Positions 9,902 to 20,854 of a stretch of DNA of 64,000 nucleotides are shown piece after piece. This stretch comes from Luzula sylvatica (Eukaryota; Streptophyta; Magnoliopsida; Poales; Juncaceae). The notes under the pieces were generated by a model. The model was not told where the DNA came from. It was given only the letters and a program-made list of their open reading frames with translations, and ran no database searches. Position 1 is the first letter of the stretch. Every line of letters begins with the position of its first letter. A program made the translations under genes and the position numbers. The stretch lies in the NCBI GenBank assembly GCA_946800325.1, contig OX326958.1, positions 32,657,314-32,721,313 of the forward strand. The letters run 5' to 3'.

Positions 9902-10891
9902 TTCAGCTCTGGATATGTCCAGTTCACGCACACAGTGCGAAACATATTTTATTTCTAACACTAACATGCATCTATTTGAAGGCTTTTGATTTCTCATTCT
10001 TCTTCTTCTTTTCTAAAATTGGAGAAATGAGGAAGGTATACATATTTTTCATATGTTATGTTTTAAAAGAAAAAATTGTGACTTTGTTCTGAAGAATCAC
10101 ATTTGAATTTCGAATGTGTTATTTGTTTACTTCTTCAAAGACAAAAAGTTTTATTTAATCTCACGTGATTTTAAAAAATATATAACTACTTCTACGTTAA
10201 TCTGGTCACTTAGTTAAAAGAAAATCTTCTTTCAATATAATATGTCGAAATAATACACACAATTAATTGAACATTTTCATTGTTATTACTAGAACTAATT
10301 TGTCCAAATAAGTACAACTTATGTAATTTGAATTTTAAGCCACATTAATATGTGCTCTTCTATAATAAAAATCAAATAACCTAAATCAAAATATTGAAAA
10401 CGTGCCAGCTTGCATGAAAGGTTAGCTACGTAACTATTTTCCATGAACCCTTCAACATTAGTACTATGGTTAACTATGATTAATATAGAATGATCTACCT
10501 CAATGATTTGGATGAATGTCTTAACAAAGACTTGATCCTAGGTTCCATTTTCATGTAGTATAACATTTCGTGTATTTAACAGCATGTGACATTAGAATAG
10601 ATTTTTGATACACGCTTAATTAATATTATAATTATAATTATAATTATAATTATAATCTTGATACATGTTGTCCAAAATATTATACATGATAATGCATAAA
10701 CAAAATCATCAATGAGAATTTGACATTTTCACTTTTTATATGATCCTAACAAAATCAAACACACATTAGAAAATCCAGAGTTCATAAGCATGCATGGAAC
10801 CATGCACCTCACACCTAATGTATACCTTTAGGAAATTAGATAATTTATAAAATCAAAGAAAACTCTATAATGTACATGAAAAAAATTATGG
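9900..10891. other. AT-rich intergenic DNA, nothing recognised
   Basis: No convincing frame, TIR or repeat except a short (ATTATA)n run near 10,626-10,656. It may be single-copy spacer DNA. Confidence 0.5.
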
Positions 10892-11022
10892 ATGCGTCAA
10901 AGAAGTGATTAAAAGAATTAATTAAATTGATTAGCACTTAAATTAATGTTTAGTTGAATTGATTCAACTAAAAAATCTAATTAATTCAATTAATTTATTT
11001 AGTCATTCCTCGATTGACGCAT
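10892..11022. mobile_element. Fold-back MITE-like hairpin, 131 bp
   Basis: The two halves are imperfect inverted copies over about 45 bp each: ATGCGTCAA then GAATTAATTAA on the left, and the inverse ending TTGACGCAT on the right, with a short loop containing TTAGTTGAATTGATTCAAC. Possible flanking repeats TTATG are weak. It could be a small MITE or simply a hairpin. I cannot assign a superfamily. Confidence 0.55.
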
Positions 11023-11279
11023 TTATGTATAGCTCAAACATGATACGACTGCGCCACGAGTGACCTGCAAAATATCAAAATTCTCACATATATATGCTTC
11101 ACAAAATGAGTCATGCTCAAACATGATACAATCCCCTCTTCAACAGAAAAGACACATTTAGACACATTTATCTTTATTTATAGCTCGGAAAATTTAAAAC
11201 ATGTTATGTATGCATACACAGTTTAATACTGCAAAATACTAAAATTAAAGAACACATAATATGTAATGCACGTAATAAC
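11023..11279. other. AT-rich spacer, nothing recognised
   Basis: It contains two copies of GCTCAAACATGATAC about 80 bp apart and a short doubled AGACACATTT. No gene is visible. Confidence 0.45.
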
Positions 11280-11464
11280 AAAAAAGTATAAACGACCGAC
11301 AAAAACCTATATATTTTATGGACCAAATGATCTTTTCTTTAATTAGGATTTAGTGGTTACTAAATGATGTCAAAATTACTAGGCATAATTTCTGGTATAT
11401 CATATTTGTCTATACAAAAATATTATTATCAAATTTGTCCCTCAAAAGCTCAACTATTTACAAA
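11280..11464 (+). repeat. 185-bp direct repeat, first copy
   Basis: It begins AAAAAGTATAAACGACCGAC and ends GCTCAACTATTTACAAA. It is about 98% identical to 12,210-12,394. The pair brackets the truncated LTR below with a 930-bp period, suggesting a segmental duplication rather than a transposon target duplication. Confidence 0.88.
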
Positions 11465-11556
11465 TTGATCTTAAATAAATCTCTCTGTTAAGTCTAACAT
11501 AAAAGTAGTAAAAAGACTATTTTGTCCTCCTCGTTTCATCTAGCTGAATCCCACGA

Positions 11557-12207
11557 TGAAGGAAATACAGTTTCGGATCAACCGTAAAAGTGTACACAAA
11601 GATGAACGAATGTAAGCGTACATTTGTGGTCATAACTTTCAGTAGGAAAATCCAATTTGAATGGTTCAAATTGGGTTAGATATATAATGAGATTATCTAG
11701 AACTTTCATGTAGAAATATTGTTCATTTGAACGACGTATCAGTGTCGTTTTAATGGAATACCGAAAGGGTGCGACCGTTTGACATACAGTTAGTAAAACG
11801 TCCGTAACTTTCACATCCGAACTCCAATTTGGCCAGGCCAAATTGGGTTGGAAAGATAATAAGATTATCTACAACTTTCGTGAAGATTTAAAGTCGGTTG
11901 GAATGATTTAATATTTTCGTTTCAACAGAATACTGAAAGGGTGTCTGTAGTTTTCTGTCTGAAAATGTGTATATGAGATATACATGCCTTTTGGCCCATT
12001 CTTATCATATATGATATAAATATGATGTTTCTCTCTCTCTCTCTCTCTCTCTAGACCAATTCATTCAGTCCAACCTGTGAAATTAATAAGATTAATCTAG
12101 AATATTGAGAGTCTTCTTTCTAAGAGTGAAAGAGTGTGAAGAGAGAAAGACCAAGAAAAAGGAGTTTTTCTCGGTGTAGAGAATTGATTTAATCAAGCAA
12201 GATTAAT
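11557..12207 (+). mobile_element. Truncated LTR related to the 27.5-kb copia element
   Basis: It starts TGAAGGAAATACAGTTTCGG, matching the LTR start at 27,497. It keeps both of the roughly 160-bp internal sub-units (ATAACTTTCAGTAGGAAA, AGATTATCTAGAACTTTC, GAAAGGGTGCGAC), the AT-rich promoter-like stretch and the CT run. It ends after about 650 bp, short of the 1,094-bp full LTR. Divergence is much greater than between the two intact LTRs, so it is an older family member. It ends at a copy of the 185-bp repeat. Confidence 0.8.
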
Positions 12208-12209
12208 CC

Positions 12210-12394
12210 AAAAAAGTATAAACGACCGACAAAAACCTATATATTTTATGGACCAAGTGATCTTTTCTTTAATTAGGATTTAGTGGTTACTAAATGATGT
12301 CAAAATTACTAGGCATAATTTCTGGTATATCATATTTGTCTCTACAAAAATATTATTATCAAATTTGTCCCTTAAAAGCTCAACTATTTACAAA
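12210..12394 (+). repeat. 185-bp direct repeat, second copy
   Basis: A near-identical copy of 11,280-11,464 with a handful of substitutions, immediately after the truncated LTR. Beyond 12,394 the two loci diverge. Confidence 0.88.
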
Positions 12395-12439
12395 CATGTC
12401 ACGGTGCATTGAAACCAATGTTACAGAAATCGCTAGGCG

Positions 12440-12934
12440 CTAGTCGGGCGGACGGGCACCGTCTAGCGTCTAGAGGGATTAATCGGAGATTAATCGGGGA
12501 TTAATCGGATCTAGGAGGATTTGTAATTTTACATAGTTTTTGTCATTTTTTTAATTTTTATATATTATAATTTGTGCTATAATATTTTATACTAAAAATA
12601 ATGTATATTGATTTATTTAAAACAACGTCCAAACAAATCATAACATGAAATCTACATATTAATTTATTTAAAACAACGTCCAAACAAATTGTAACATGAA
12701 ATCTACAAAATACCATTAATACAAATTCAAATAAATCACAAAATAAAATTACTAAAAATAGAAATAAGAAAGGAAATGAGTTGTGGGTCTTAACAAAAAA
12801 AAATAAAAAAAATAATTGGCCTGGGCGGACCTAAGCGGAATTATGCAGGCCTAGACGCTATTTAGGCGGGCCTAGGCGGAATTCCGCCTAGACAGGAACG
12901 CCTAGGCTAAACGTGGGCATTTTCCCAACAAAAA

Positions 12935-12970
<36 letters not shown>
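12440..12970. repeat. Degenerate CCTAGGCG-rich repeat ending in poly(A)/(TA)n
   Basis: The left part carries CGCTAGGCGCTAG and three nearly identical ATTAATCGG words. The right part carries many GGCCTAGGCGG/CCGCCTAG words. Two copies of ATTTATTTAAAACAACGTCC lie between them. An A run at about 12,930-12,943 passes into TA repeats. The ends look inverted relative to each other, but I find no clear TIR or target duplication. It is probably a degraded transposon of unknown class. Confidence 0.4.
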
Positions 12971-12974
<4 letters not shown>

Positions 12975-13050
12975 ATGATTTCTTTCTAAAATAAACACAA
13001 ACGGGGTTAAGTCATCTTTTTTGATCGTAGGGCTTACAAGCTATTTGGAC

Positions 13051-13262
13051 AACGGCAAGGAAAGCTTGGGAAGACGCGCTTCAATGGAGAAAGGCCTACC
13101 AATTAATCGGATTATGAGAGGACCTAAAATCCAATTTCTTTTGCCGTTTCTTTTTCTTTTAATTTAGCCTTTTCTCTTCTTGTTTACTATTGTAAGTTCT
13201 ATGTTTTTTTGCCTTATTTTAATGACAATCTAGGGTATATCCCTAACTTTCAAAAAAAAAAA
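13051..13262 (+). mobile_element. 5'-truncated LINE (L1-type) 3' end, 212 bp
   Basis: It is bounded by an exact 13-bp duplication AAGCTATTTGGAC (13,038-13,050 and 13,263-13,275) and ends in poly(A), the hallmarks of target-primed insertion. The first part reads TARKAWEDALQWRKAYQLIG-L-stop in frame, consistent with the C-terminus of a LINE ORF2. The rest is 3' untranslated sequence. The element is too short to encode an enzyme. Confidence 0.82.
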
Positions 13263-13275
13263 AAGCTATTTGGAC

Positions 13276-14400
13276 CACCACTCGGAAAGAGCTTTTGGAC
13301 AAGTCTCAGTCCCCCAAGTGAGAGACTCCCAGTGAAAGACTAATTTATTTTTACTTCAAATTTCATTAATTATGACATGCCTATGTGAATTTAATCTTAT
13401 GATTTCCAAAGTTTGCTAAGTTTAGTAGTGGTTGATTTTACAAAAGACAAAAAAACACATTGGAAGTATATACTTTATTTTTTTCATCGAATTAGAAACA
13501 CAAGTAATGATAGAAACACAGACCGAACCCAATTAAAAAATTAACATTTACAAATATTATTTCTCTCATTACTATAATCTAACTATGGTTGTTTCCCTAT
13601 TTAATTTATTTCTGGTTGCATTGTGTTGGGTAATTCAATTGATAAATTTGAGATTAATTTCATTAAAATTAACTTAATGGAGTATAAGCATAAACATAAA
13701 ACATAATTATTTCAATTGTTGTTTACATCAAATTTAATACAGTTTTTTGTTTCGCATAAAACATGAGTTGTCAAACTAAAAAAAGACATGTTCTTAATGA
13801 TATTCTTCCGCACCACTGATTACCGCAAGAAGAGCATACGATAGATTGTTTCTTTGTATGGCCATAGACCCAACTAATTCTTGTATACCGTTCTATTAAA
13901 AACACAATTGCAAAAGTAAGAGCGGCCAAAAGGATTACTCGCTCTGTTTCGATATTACAGGATTCAAATTATTTTTGAAATCAAAGATATTTTTTGATGA
14001 TTTCGACAAAGTATCGGCATTTTTGTTCGTTCAGGACATACACACGACATTTCTTCAATACGAAAAATGGTTATTAAATATGTCAATTAATAATTAATTA
14101 GATCAATTGATAATACCAATCAATTTATTTAATTCATTTTGGTCGTCTCATCAGTGATGTTGGGATGAGTTTGAAGGACCAAATATATTTTTCGTATGAA
14201 AATATAGGAAAGAAGAATATATATTTATTTGGCATAATTTATGTGAATTAACATAATATAATATAGAGATATAGATTATATGACTTGCATTTTGAGTGAT
14301 GTTGTATTTTTTTGTGAGTTGATATATGATAGATAAATTGTATAATAAATTCGATATTTTGTATGAATAAAAAATGAAGTTATAACCTTAAAAATAATTT
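13276..14400. other. AT-rich spacer, nothing firmly recognised
   Basis: I see no gene or complete element. A 25-bp word TGTATGGCCATAGACCCAAC... at 13,856 recurs inverted at about 17,157-17,181 and may mark the ends of an unidentified element (see findings). Confidence 0.4.
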
Positions 14401-17180
14401 TGTACGACGAAGACAACCTTTTTTTAGGAAAGAACGGTTTGTTATTGCATTCCTAATTTACGAGTATCAAAGTTTGTATTTATATTTTCCTATACTTGAA
14501 AGAATACAACGAGTAAAGTGGCAAGTATGGGTATCGTTCACAAGAGAGGTGGCCTCGATTTAAATTTATATACTCAATATAGATTTTTCACACTTAAAAT
14601 TGATTCACAAGCAAGTTTATCGATTATAATATTTGAATTTTTAAGGATTTCTAGAACAAAATAAAAGAGCGTGGATGAGAAAAAGAATGGCAAAACAAAA
14701 TCAAAAAAGAAAAAGAGAAAGAAAAGATCGCATAAAAATCAAGAAAATAAAATCAAAAAATGGCAAAATAAAAAAATGGCAAAATAAAAATCCGCTTCCC
14801 TTGATATGAAAATCGGGGAATATGATATCTCGATCAATTGATTCCTTTAGAAATCTCACAAAACTAAAGAGTGATACATCAATTATAAACCAATTGGTAT
14901 ATCACTAAAATTGAAGAATTACAATTCATTTAAACAATTATAAACCAATTATCTAAACTCACCAAAATTCGATTCATGAAAATCTTACTCAAAATAATCA
15001 AACAATCATAAACCATTATTGATTAATTTGAGTATCAAAGCGACGAGATAAAAATTAGGGAAAATAATTATAAACCAATTAAATTCCCTAATTAATTTTC
15101 GATTACTAAAACACGATCGTTTTAATGGAAAGATTTATCATATCATTAAAAACTTAATTTCTAAATTCATCAATTCATTAAAACATCAACATTCCCCTAA
15201 TGGAATTACTCCCATTTCATCATCTTAAAATATAATAAACTCTTTCAAAAATAAAGTAATAAAAGAAACACCCCTTTTATGAATTTGTGATTTAATTACA
15301 CTCACTTAATTGAGTTACTTCAACAAGTATTATCATCTTTGGGGGTACAACTTAAATATCCTTATCAAAGACCATCAAATACTAAAGAGTTTTATGGGTG
15401 CAACTTGGGTTTCTTTATAAAAATATGTCAATTAAAATTCAGGAAACAAAAACTCTGGACTCGGAATCCTCAGCGTCCCGTAAATCCGAAAACAAAGTAC
15501 CACAGAGTTTGAATTCCCAACTCTCGAAAATTTAAGATCTAAATTCCTAGAATCCAACTCCCAGATATGTGAATCAAGAATCAAGTTCCTATGATTTTAT
15601 TTGCTAGTTTCACAGAGATCAAGGAAGTCAGATCCCGTCTCTCCCGTGAGAATACGCTGTATAAAAATAACTTGATTTGAAACGCAAAAACGAGTGAAAA
15701 ATGGCTTGTCTAACTACGAATTGAGATGGTAGAAGCAAGTTTGCATTAATGGGAAAGAGTTTGATCAATTATTGAACCAAACTCCCTCGTAACCTCGACC
15801 AGAAACGAATACAAACCAACAAAAATAAGAATCGAAAACTCAACACAGTTTGTAACGAAAATTTATATTCAAGAATTCGATTACAATCACTTATAAGCAA
15901 CGACGGCTCTCACAACTCGTAATAAACCACGAATCAACAAGAACAATCAACGTGTAATATCAGACCTTAACTAGGTCCGACGATCAAGAAGAGTGAAGCG
16001 GAATTGAGTTATCTGGGGCCTTTGTGGATGATTCAAGAGTGGATTTAGAGCTATTTGAGAATGAAAATGACGAGACCGAGTTTGATCGTTAATGGTGGTT
16101 ACTAAATTCGAAATCTGGAACAGAGATGGGATGAGCTAAGAGGTAATGGAGGGTTGGCGAGGGTGAAGGATCACAGAGAGACAGAGGAGGAGCCGTGAGG
16201 CCCCAGAATTGGGCTGGAGAATGCCTTCGAACAGTGGAGCTCTCGGGGTTATTATATAGTCCTCGGATTACTGGATTGTCCAGTAATTTGCATGAATTGG
16301 AGAGGTGGGAGGCTCGTGGTGGACCCACGATGGTTAGAGAGCAGAGAACGCGGGAACAGAGCTTGTCAGAGAGTCGTTCGTTGAGCTCCCCCTCAGCTCA
16401 GCAATGGCGAGGGGTTTTATCGTGTTGGAGAAGGAGAGGGGCTCGTCTCTAGTCCATTGTACGCAAATAATTTCAGGGCACAAAATATTTGTTATTTGCT
16501 GAAGAATTTTATAAATGGACCGTCCGGTTATTCATGAAACGGAGAGGGTTTTTAGACCGATAAGTCATTATCTGATTGGCTGGTTTCTCTTAATCCTGAT
16601 TGGATCCGAGAATTTGGGTTTGATGATCTTCCGTGGACATTACTCTGTAGTCTGTAGTCTTCGTGCAACGAAGAGGATCTAGAGAGGGTACAGTGCTTCA
16701 ACGTGGGTCACACGGTCCATTCGTCACAAAGATCACTTGCAAAATAAGAGGTTTTGTCTGCAATTATGCGTGTAGTAAGTCAACGTCGACCCTATGTGGT
16801 CTTTCGTGTGGTGAGATGCTGACCAGGGTCGACAGGATCTGGTGAGGGATTCTCGGTGTAGCCTTTGGTGCAGTGGGTTGGTTTTGAATTTCTTTTTGAC
16901 TCGTTTTACAAAAACTCTCGTAACTTCTCCGTCTTTACACCAAATGACATGATCTGAATTTCAAAATTTCTGGTTTCGACCAGACGAACACAGCCATGAC
17001 AATAGATTTGTGAAATTTGGCCTTAATATCCTCAAATCAACACAAAATTCTTGTTTAAGTATTTTAATCAACAAATATTCTTCTTTTGTATAAAGTAAGA
17101 AGAATCGGAAGAAATCTGTGCTTCCACGTTACCAGGGGCCTCTTTGTAAAAAAAAAATTAGTTGGGTCTATGGCCATACA
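14401..17180 (-). other. Possible long-terminal-repeat-type DNA, unclassified
   Basis: The 14.4-15.4 kb part (AGTAAAGTGGCAAGTATGGG, repeated AATTATAAACCAATT words) resembles non-coding DNA common around plant retrotransposon LTRs. The 15.4-17.1 kb part is more balanced in base composition and has a TATA-like box on the minus strand at 16,251-16,260. I find no paired LTR, primer-binding site or pol motif, so this is a weak inference. The small frames at 16.1-16.8 kb show no recognisable domain. Confidence 0.25.
16251..16260 (-). promoter_or_regulatory. Candidate TATA box (minus strand)
   Basis: On the minus strand ACTATATAAT is followed by a GC-richer, CT-rich leader-like stretch (CCTCCTCTGTCTCTCTG). 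It fits a plant core promoter or an LTR U3/R boundary, but no downstream gene is evident. Confidence 0.3.
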
Positions 17181-18414
17181 TTTTGGTTCTTTAAAAAATT
17201 ATATTTTGATCCTTTTTATTTACATTTTGGTTCTTTCAAGTTTAAAAACTTACATAATTGGCACTCTAGCGCTAGCCACTTTTATTGATTTACCTCCCCT
17301 TTCTTGAGGGAAGTTCCTAATGCTAACACTAATCACTTTCACTTGTACTCGTTTCATTTCCTGTGGTAAACGAATGGTAAACGAAACCGTACCTTTATTA
17401 TTTATTTATTTTTTGACCGTTTTAATATGACTATTGGCTTGATCCTTAACAAGAAGTGGTTATTGTCACTTTCATTTGTACGAATTGAAAACGAATGGTA
17501 AACGAATTACAAGAAGTGATTATTGTCAAGTAAGGCTTAATTGCCTGATAAATCTTCAATTGGGGCTGATGTGTGTTTAGTTAGAGGTAACAGGGGCGTA
17601 GTTAGATATAATTATGGGTTTTCTTCAATTTCTTTTCTTTTGTTCGAGACACTAACTTTACTTGTGACTTTTCCTTCAAAATGATGCTTGAAGATTCTAT
17701 CAAGAATCATTATTTAAAAAAATAATGCTCCAATTTGAATCTGTAGTTTTCGAATTATTTTTTTTAACTGTTTTTTGTAGTATTCACTGTACAATTTGGT
17801 ATATTGTACGGATAATATGGCTGGATCTGATGTCATGTAGACTATTTGGCAATTTGTGTGGAGATGTGTAGCCTATTTAACCTATTTGGCAATTTGTGCG
17901 GAGAGCATATTTAGCCAAATTATGTAGTTATATTAGCGTTGTTGGTAATAGATCAAAATTCATTATTAATGCATACTTTTTTCTCACTGTTTTATTACTA
18001 ATCCAATTTGCAGATCTTTTTTTTTCCAGGAAGTAACGAAGTACTGGTGTTTCGATTTGATACAGAGAATAGGTGTATCGTTGAAAGGCATTTTTGCGGG
18101 ACAACCCGAGAAAATGTTGGAATTGCGACAAATTGAACTAGTTGCTTAGCGAAATATAATTGCTTTGAATGTGATTAATCAACTCGGAGCGGGACATTCG
18201 TCTCAAATATATATATTTTTGTTGTTTTGATGGTCAAATGCTTGTAATTTTAAGTGAGATATCCTTTTTTGTAATCAAATTGTGTATGTATGATTTGCAT
18301 AATTTTGAGGTGTGTGTTGTTATTTTTCCCAGTTCAATTAAAAACACAATCAGATATCAAATATTATTCACATCACAATTAAACATTCAATATTGTTCAT
18401 AATAATTCAATATT
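17181..18414. other. Spacer before the GC-rich array, nothing recognised
   Basis: It contains doubled words such as AACGAATGGTAAACGAA and AAGAAGTG(G/A)TTATTGTCA, and near-duplicates of TATTTGGCAATTTGTG. No gene or full element is seen. Confidence 0.4.
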
Positions 18415-19592
18415 TCCCGAAAGGGGCCGGACCCCTTCCTATCGAGGCAGGCCCGACCCCCCTCTCCCCCGGATGCGGGCCGGACCCCCTCCTCCCCCCC
18501 CCTCAAGACCCGGCCCCCTTTCGTGCCTGACCCTCCCCCCCCGACTCGGCCCCTTTCGGGCCGGACCCCCCCCCCCCCGGAGACCCCCTTTCGGGCCGGA
18601 CCCCCCCGAGGCCCGGCCCCATTTCGGGCTGGACCTCCCCCCCCTCGAGGCCCGGCTCCCTTTTGGGCCGGACCCCCCAGGCCCGTCCCCTTTTCGGGAC
18701 GGACCCCCCCCCCCCCCGAGGCCCGGCCCCCTTTCGGGACGGACCTCCCCCCCCCCACGAGGCTCGGCCCCCTTTCGGGCCGGACCCCCCACCCCCGCCC
18801 GAGGCCCGATCCCCTTTCGGGACGGACCTCCCCCCCCCCACGAGGCTCGGCCCCATTTCGGGCCGGACCCCCCCCCCCCCCCCCCCCGAGGCCCGATCCC
18901 CTTTCGGGACGGACCTCCCCCCCCCCACGAGGCTCGGCCCCCTTTTGGGCCGGACCCCCCACCCCCCCCCCCCCCGAGGCCCGGCCTCCTTTCGGGCCGG
19001 ACCACCCCCCCAGGCCCGGCCCCCTTTCGGGCCGGACCACACCCCCCCAGCCCGGCCCGGCCCCCTTTCGGGCCGGACACCCCTCCCCCAGAGGCCCGGC
19101 CCCCTTTCGGGCCGGACCCCCCTCCCCCCAGGCCCGGCCCCTTTTCGGGCCGGACCTCTCCCCCCCCCCCCCGAGGCCCGGCCCCCTATCGGGCCGGACC
19201 CCCCTCCCCCCCGAGGCCCGGACCCTTTCGGGCCGGATCCCCCCAAGGCCCGGTCCCCTTTCGGGCCGGACCCCCCCCCCCCCGCCCGGAGGACCGGCCA
19301 CCTTTCGGGCCGGACACCCCTCCCCCCGAGGCCCGGCCCCCTTTCGGGCCGGACCCCCCTCCCCCCCAGGCCCGGCCCCTTTTCGGGCCGGACCTCCCCC
19401 CCCCCCCCCCAAGGTCCGATCCCCTTTCGGGCCGGACCCCCTCCCCCCCGAGGCCCGGACCCTTTCGGGCCGGACCCCCTCCCCCCCGAGGCCCGGACCC
19501 TTTCGGGCCGGACCCCCCCAAGGCCCGGCCCCCTTTCGGGCCGGACCCCCCCCCCCCCCCCCGAGGCCCGGCCCCCTTTCGGGCCGGACCCA
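18415..19592 (-). repeat. GC-rich minisatellite array (C1 copy)
   Basis: About 1.18 kb of tandem units, each a conserved core of roughly 29 nt (GAGGCCCGGCCCC..., CTTTCGGGCCGGACC) separated by a C run of variable length (about 5-16). Some cores vary (CGATCCCC, GGGACGGACCTCC, GAGGCTCGG), and three dimers of about 85 bp recur near 18,740-18,911. No unit contains a stop in any frame, so frames of 150-400 codons run through it on both strands; these are artefacts. The array is bordered by AT-rich DNA and recurs inverted at 45,259. Confidence 0.95.
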
Positions 19593-19629
19593 TATGTACC
19601 TGCAAATACAAGAAAAACATGCAACACAT

Positions 19630-19725
19630 ATAAATTACATATGTACACCTACACTTACACCATACACACTAACACAGCTACACCATACACACTTAACACA
19701 GCTACACCATACACAATAACACACA
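19630..19725 (+). repeat. Short minisatellite, TACACCATACACAC-type unit
   Basis: Three imperfect units of about 25 bp (TACACCATACACACTTAACA and variants) just outside the GC array. The inverted copy lies at about 45,125-45,215. Confidence 0.8.
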
Positions 19726-19756
19726 TACACAAATTAATTAAATATCAGATGTGTCC

Positions 19757-19878
19757 TGTAGCAACTAGCAAGAGAGCTTCGGTTTGTTTTTCATCCCAAA
19801 AATCAGTAGTTGGCATCTGTAGCAACTAGCAAGAGATCTTCGGTTTGTTTTTCATCCCCAAAATCAGTAGTTGGCGTT
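19757..19878 (+). repeat. 61-bp tandem duplication
   Basis: Two units starting TGTAGCAACTAGCAAGAGA and ending CAGTAGTTGGC, at 19,757 and 19,818. The duplication is also present, inverted, at about 44,976-45,097, so it predates the C1/R duplication. Confidence 0.88.
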
Positions 19879-20382
19879 CTCCATTTAACTATTTGTTGGA
19901 TTATTGCATGGAGTCCTAAATACATACCTGTACATCAAATGTGGAAATAAATTAAGCCACTGAAAAGCCACAACTAAAAAAGATATTGATCATTAAAAAG
20001 CAATAATGGTAAAGCGTAGTACTTTTTCTTATAAATCAATAACTGAAAAGCCATAACATAAAATTTGTTTTTTCTTTTAATTCAGGCAGGGGCTTTTTGA
20101 GCTAAATACACAAAATTAACATAGATAATAGGGTCGTTATCATGCTTCATAACATACAAATGTTGTTTTTTTAGCTAAAAACTACAAACATTACTCGTAA
20201 AAACACAAAATTAGGATAGATTGGGTAATTAGCATGAACCCCTGGATTATGTTTAAATTGCAAAATATCCCCACATAAAACAACAAGATACAAACATCAA
20301 CTCCTAAAATAGAACAAGATACAAGCAGAAGAGACAAGAAGGAAGAACAAATAATATTATTGTTTATGCCTAGGGAAAAGAG

Positions 20383-20384
<2 letters not shown>

Positions 20385-20418
<34 letters not shown>
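20385..20418 (+). repeat. (GA)n microsatellite
   Basis: A GA run. The inverted partner in C2 is the (CT)n run at about 44,424-44,461. Confidence 0.95.
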
Positions 20419-20420
<2 letters not shown>

Positions 20421-20503
20421 AAAGAACAGTGATATCCTCTCTTTTCAAAATTTCAGACTTTACCTGTTTGTGCTTTGCTAGTCAGTCTCGGCATTTTCTA
20501 ATT

Positions 20504-20623
20504 TGCTCGTCATCATCATCCTTCGTTGAATCCATGAAGGTGTAACTCCATTATCGGACCTGCTCGTTATCACCATCCTTCGTTGATGGAGAATCCATCG
20601 AGGGGTAACTCCATTATCGGACC
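20504..20623 (-). repeat. Approximately 60-bp tandem duplication downstream of gene fragment B
   Basis: Two diverged units sharing TCCTTCGTTGA, GAATCCAT and GTAACTCCATTATCGGAC. It is present in C2 at about 44,217-44,338. On the strand of fragment B it includes a short frame MDSTKDDDDEQIRKCRD, which may be further coding debris. Confidence 0.75.
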
Positions 20624-20627
20624 ACAA

Positions 20628-20696
20628 TTACAAATTACGGCGAGAGAGAGGAAGAAGCTGCTTGATTAGATCTCTTTCGCTTTTGATTGAATCCAT
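20628..20696 (-). pseudogene. Gene fragment B (MDSIKSERD...), first-exon-like, C1 copy
   Basis: A 22-codon frame MDSIKSERDLIKQLLPLSRR followed by NL-stop, preceded on the minus strand by a GA-rich leader and a TATA-like box at 20,815-20,822 (about 120 bp upstream). The arrangement looks like the promoter, leader and first exon of a host gene, truncated or spliced soon after SRR. I do not recognise the protein. It diverges from gene fragment A with about 450 bp between the two start codons. Confidence 0.4.
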
Positions 20697-20814
20697 CTCG
20701 TTGTCGTCAAGACTCTCTCTCTCTCTCTCTCTCTCTGAGCTCTCTTGAGAAAGTAGATCTGAAAAAGTGAATTGGCGAGAGAATGAAAGAGGGATTACTT
20801 ATGCTTATAAAGGG

Positions 20815-20822
20815 AGCGGACA
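20815..20822 (-). promoter_or_regulatory. TATA-like box of gene fragment B
   Basis: Minus-strand CTTTATAA lies about 120 bp upstream of the ATG at 20,696 and before a CT/GA-rich leader. It is conserved in the inverted copy at 44,001-44,008. Inferred from position only. Confidence 0.45.
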
Positions 20823-20854
20823 TAAGCGTCTAACGGTCAGAAATGACGAGAAGG

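Noticed and set aside
16089..16845. Frames of 60-85 codons on both strands at 16.1-16.8 kb
   Set aside because: They overlap on opposite strands, have no domain or splice context that I can support, and lie in possible LTR-type DNA.
18387..19829. Several frames of 150-400 codons rich in Gly, Pro, Arg on both strands
   Set aside because: They overlap in all frames of a GC-rich tandem repeat whose units contain no stop codon. Indels in the C runs would scramble any real frame, and the same pattern occurs in the inverted copy at 45.1-46.2 kb. I treat them as artefacts.
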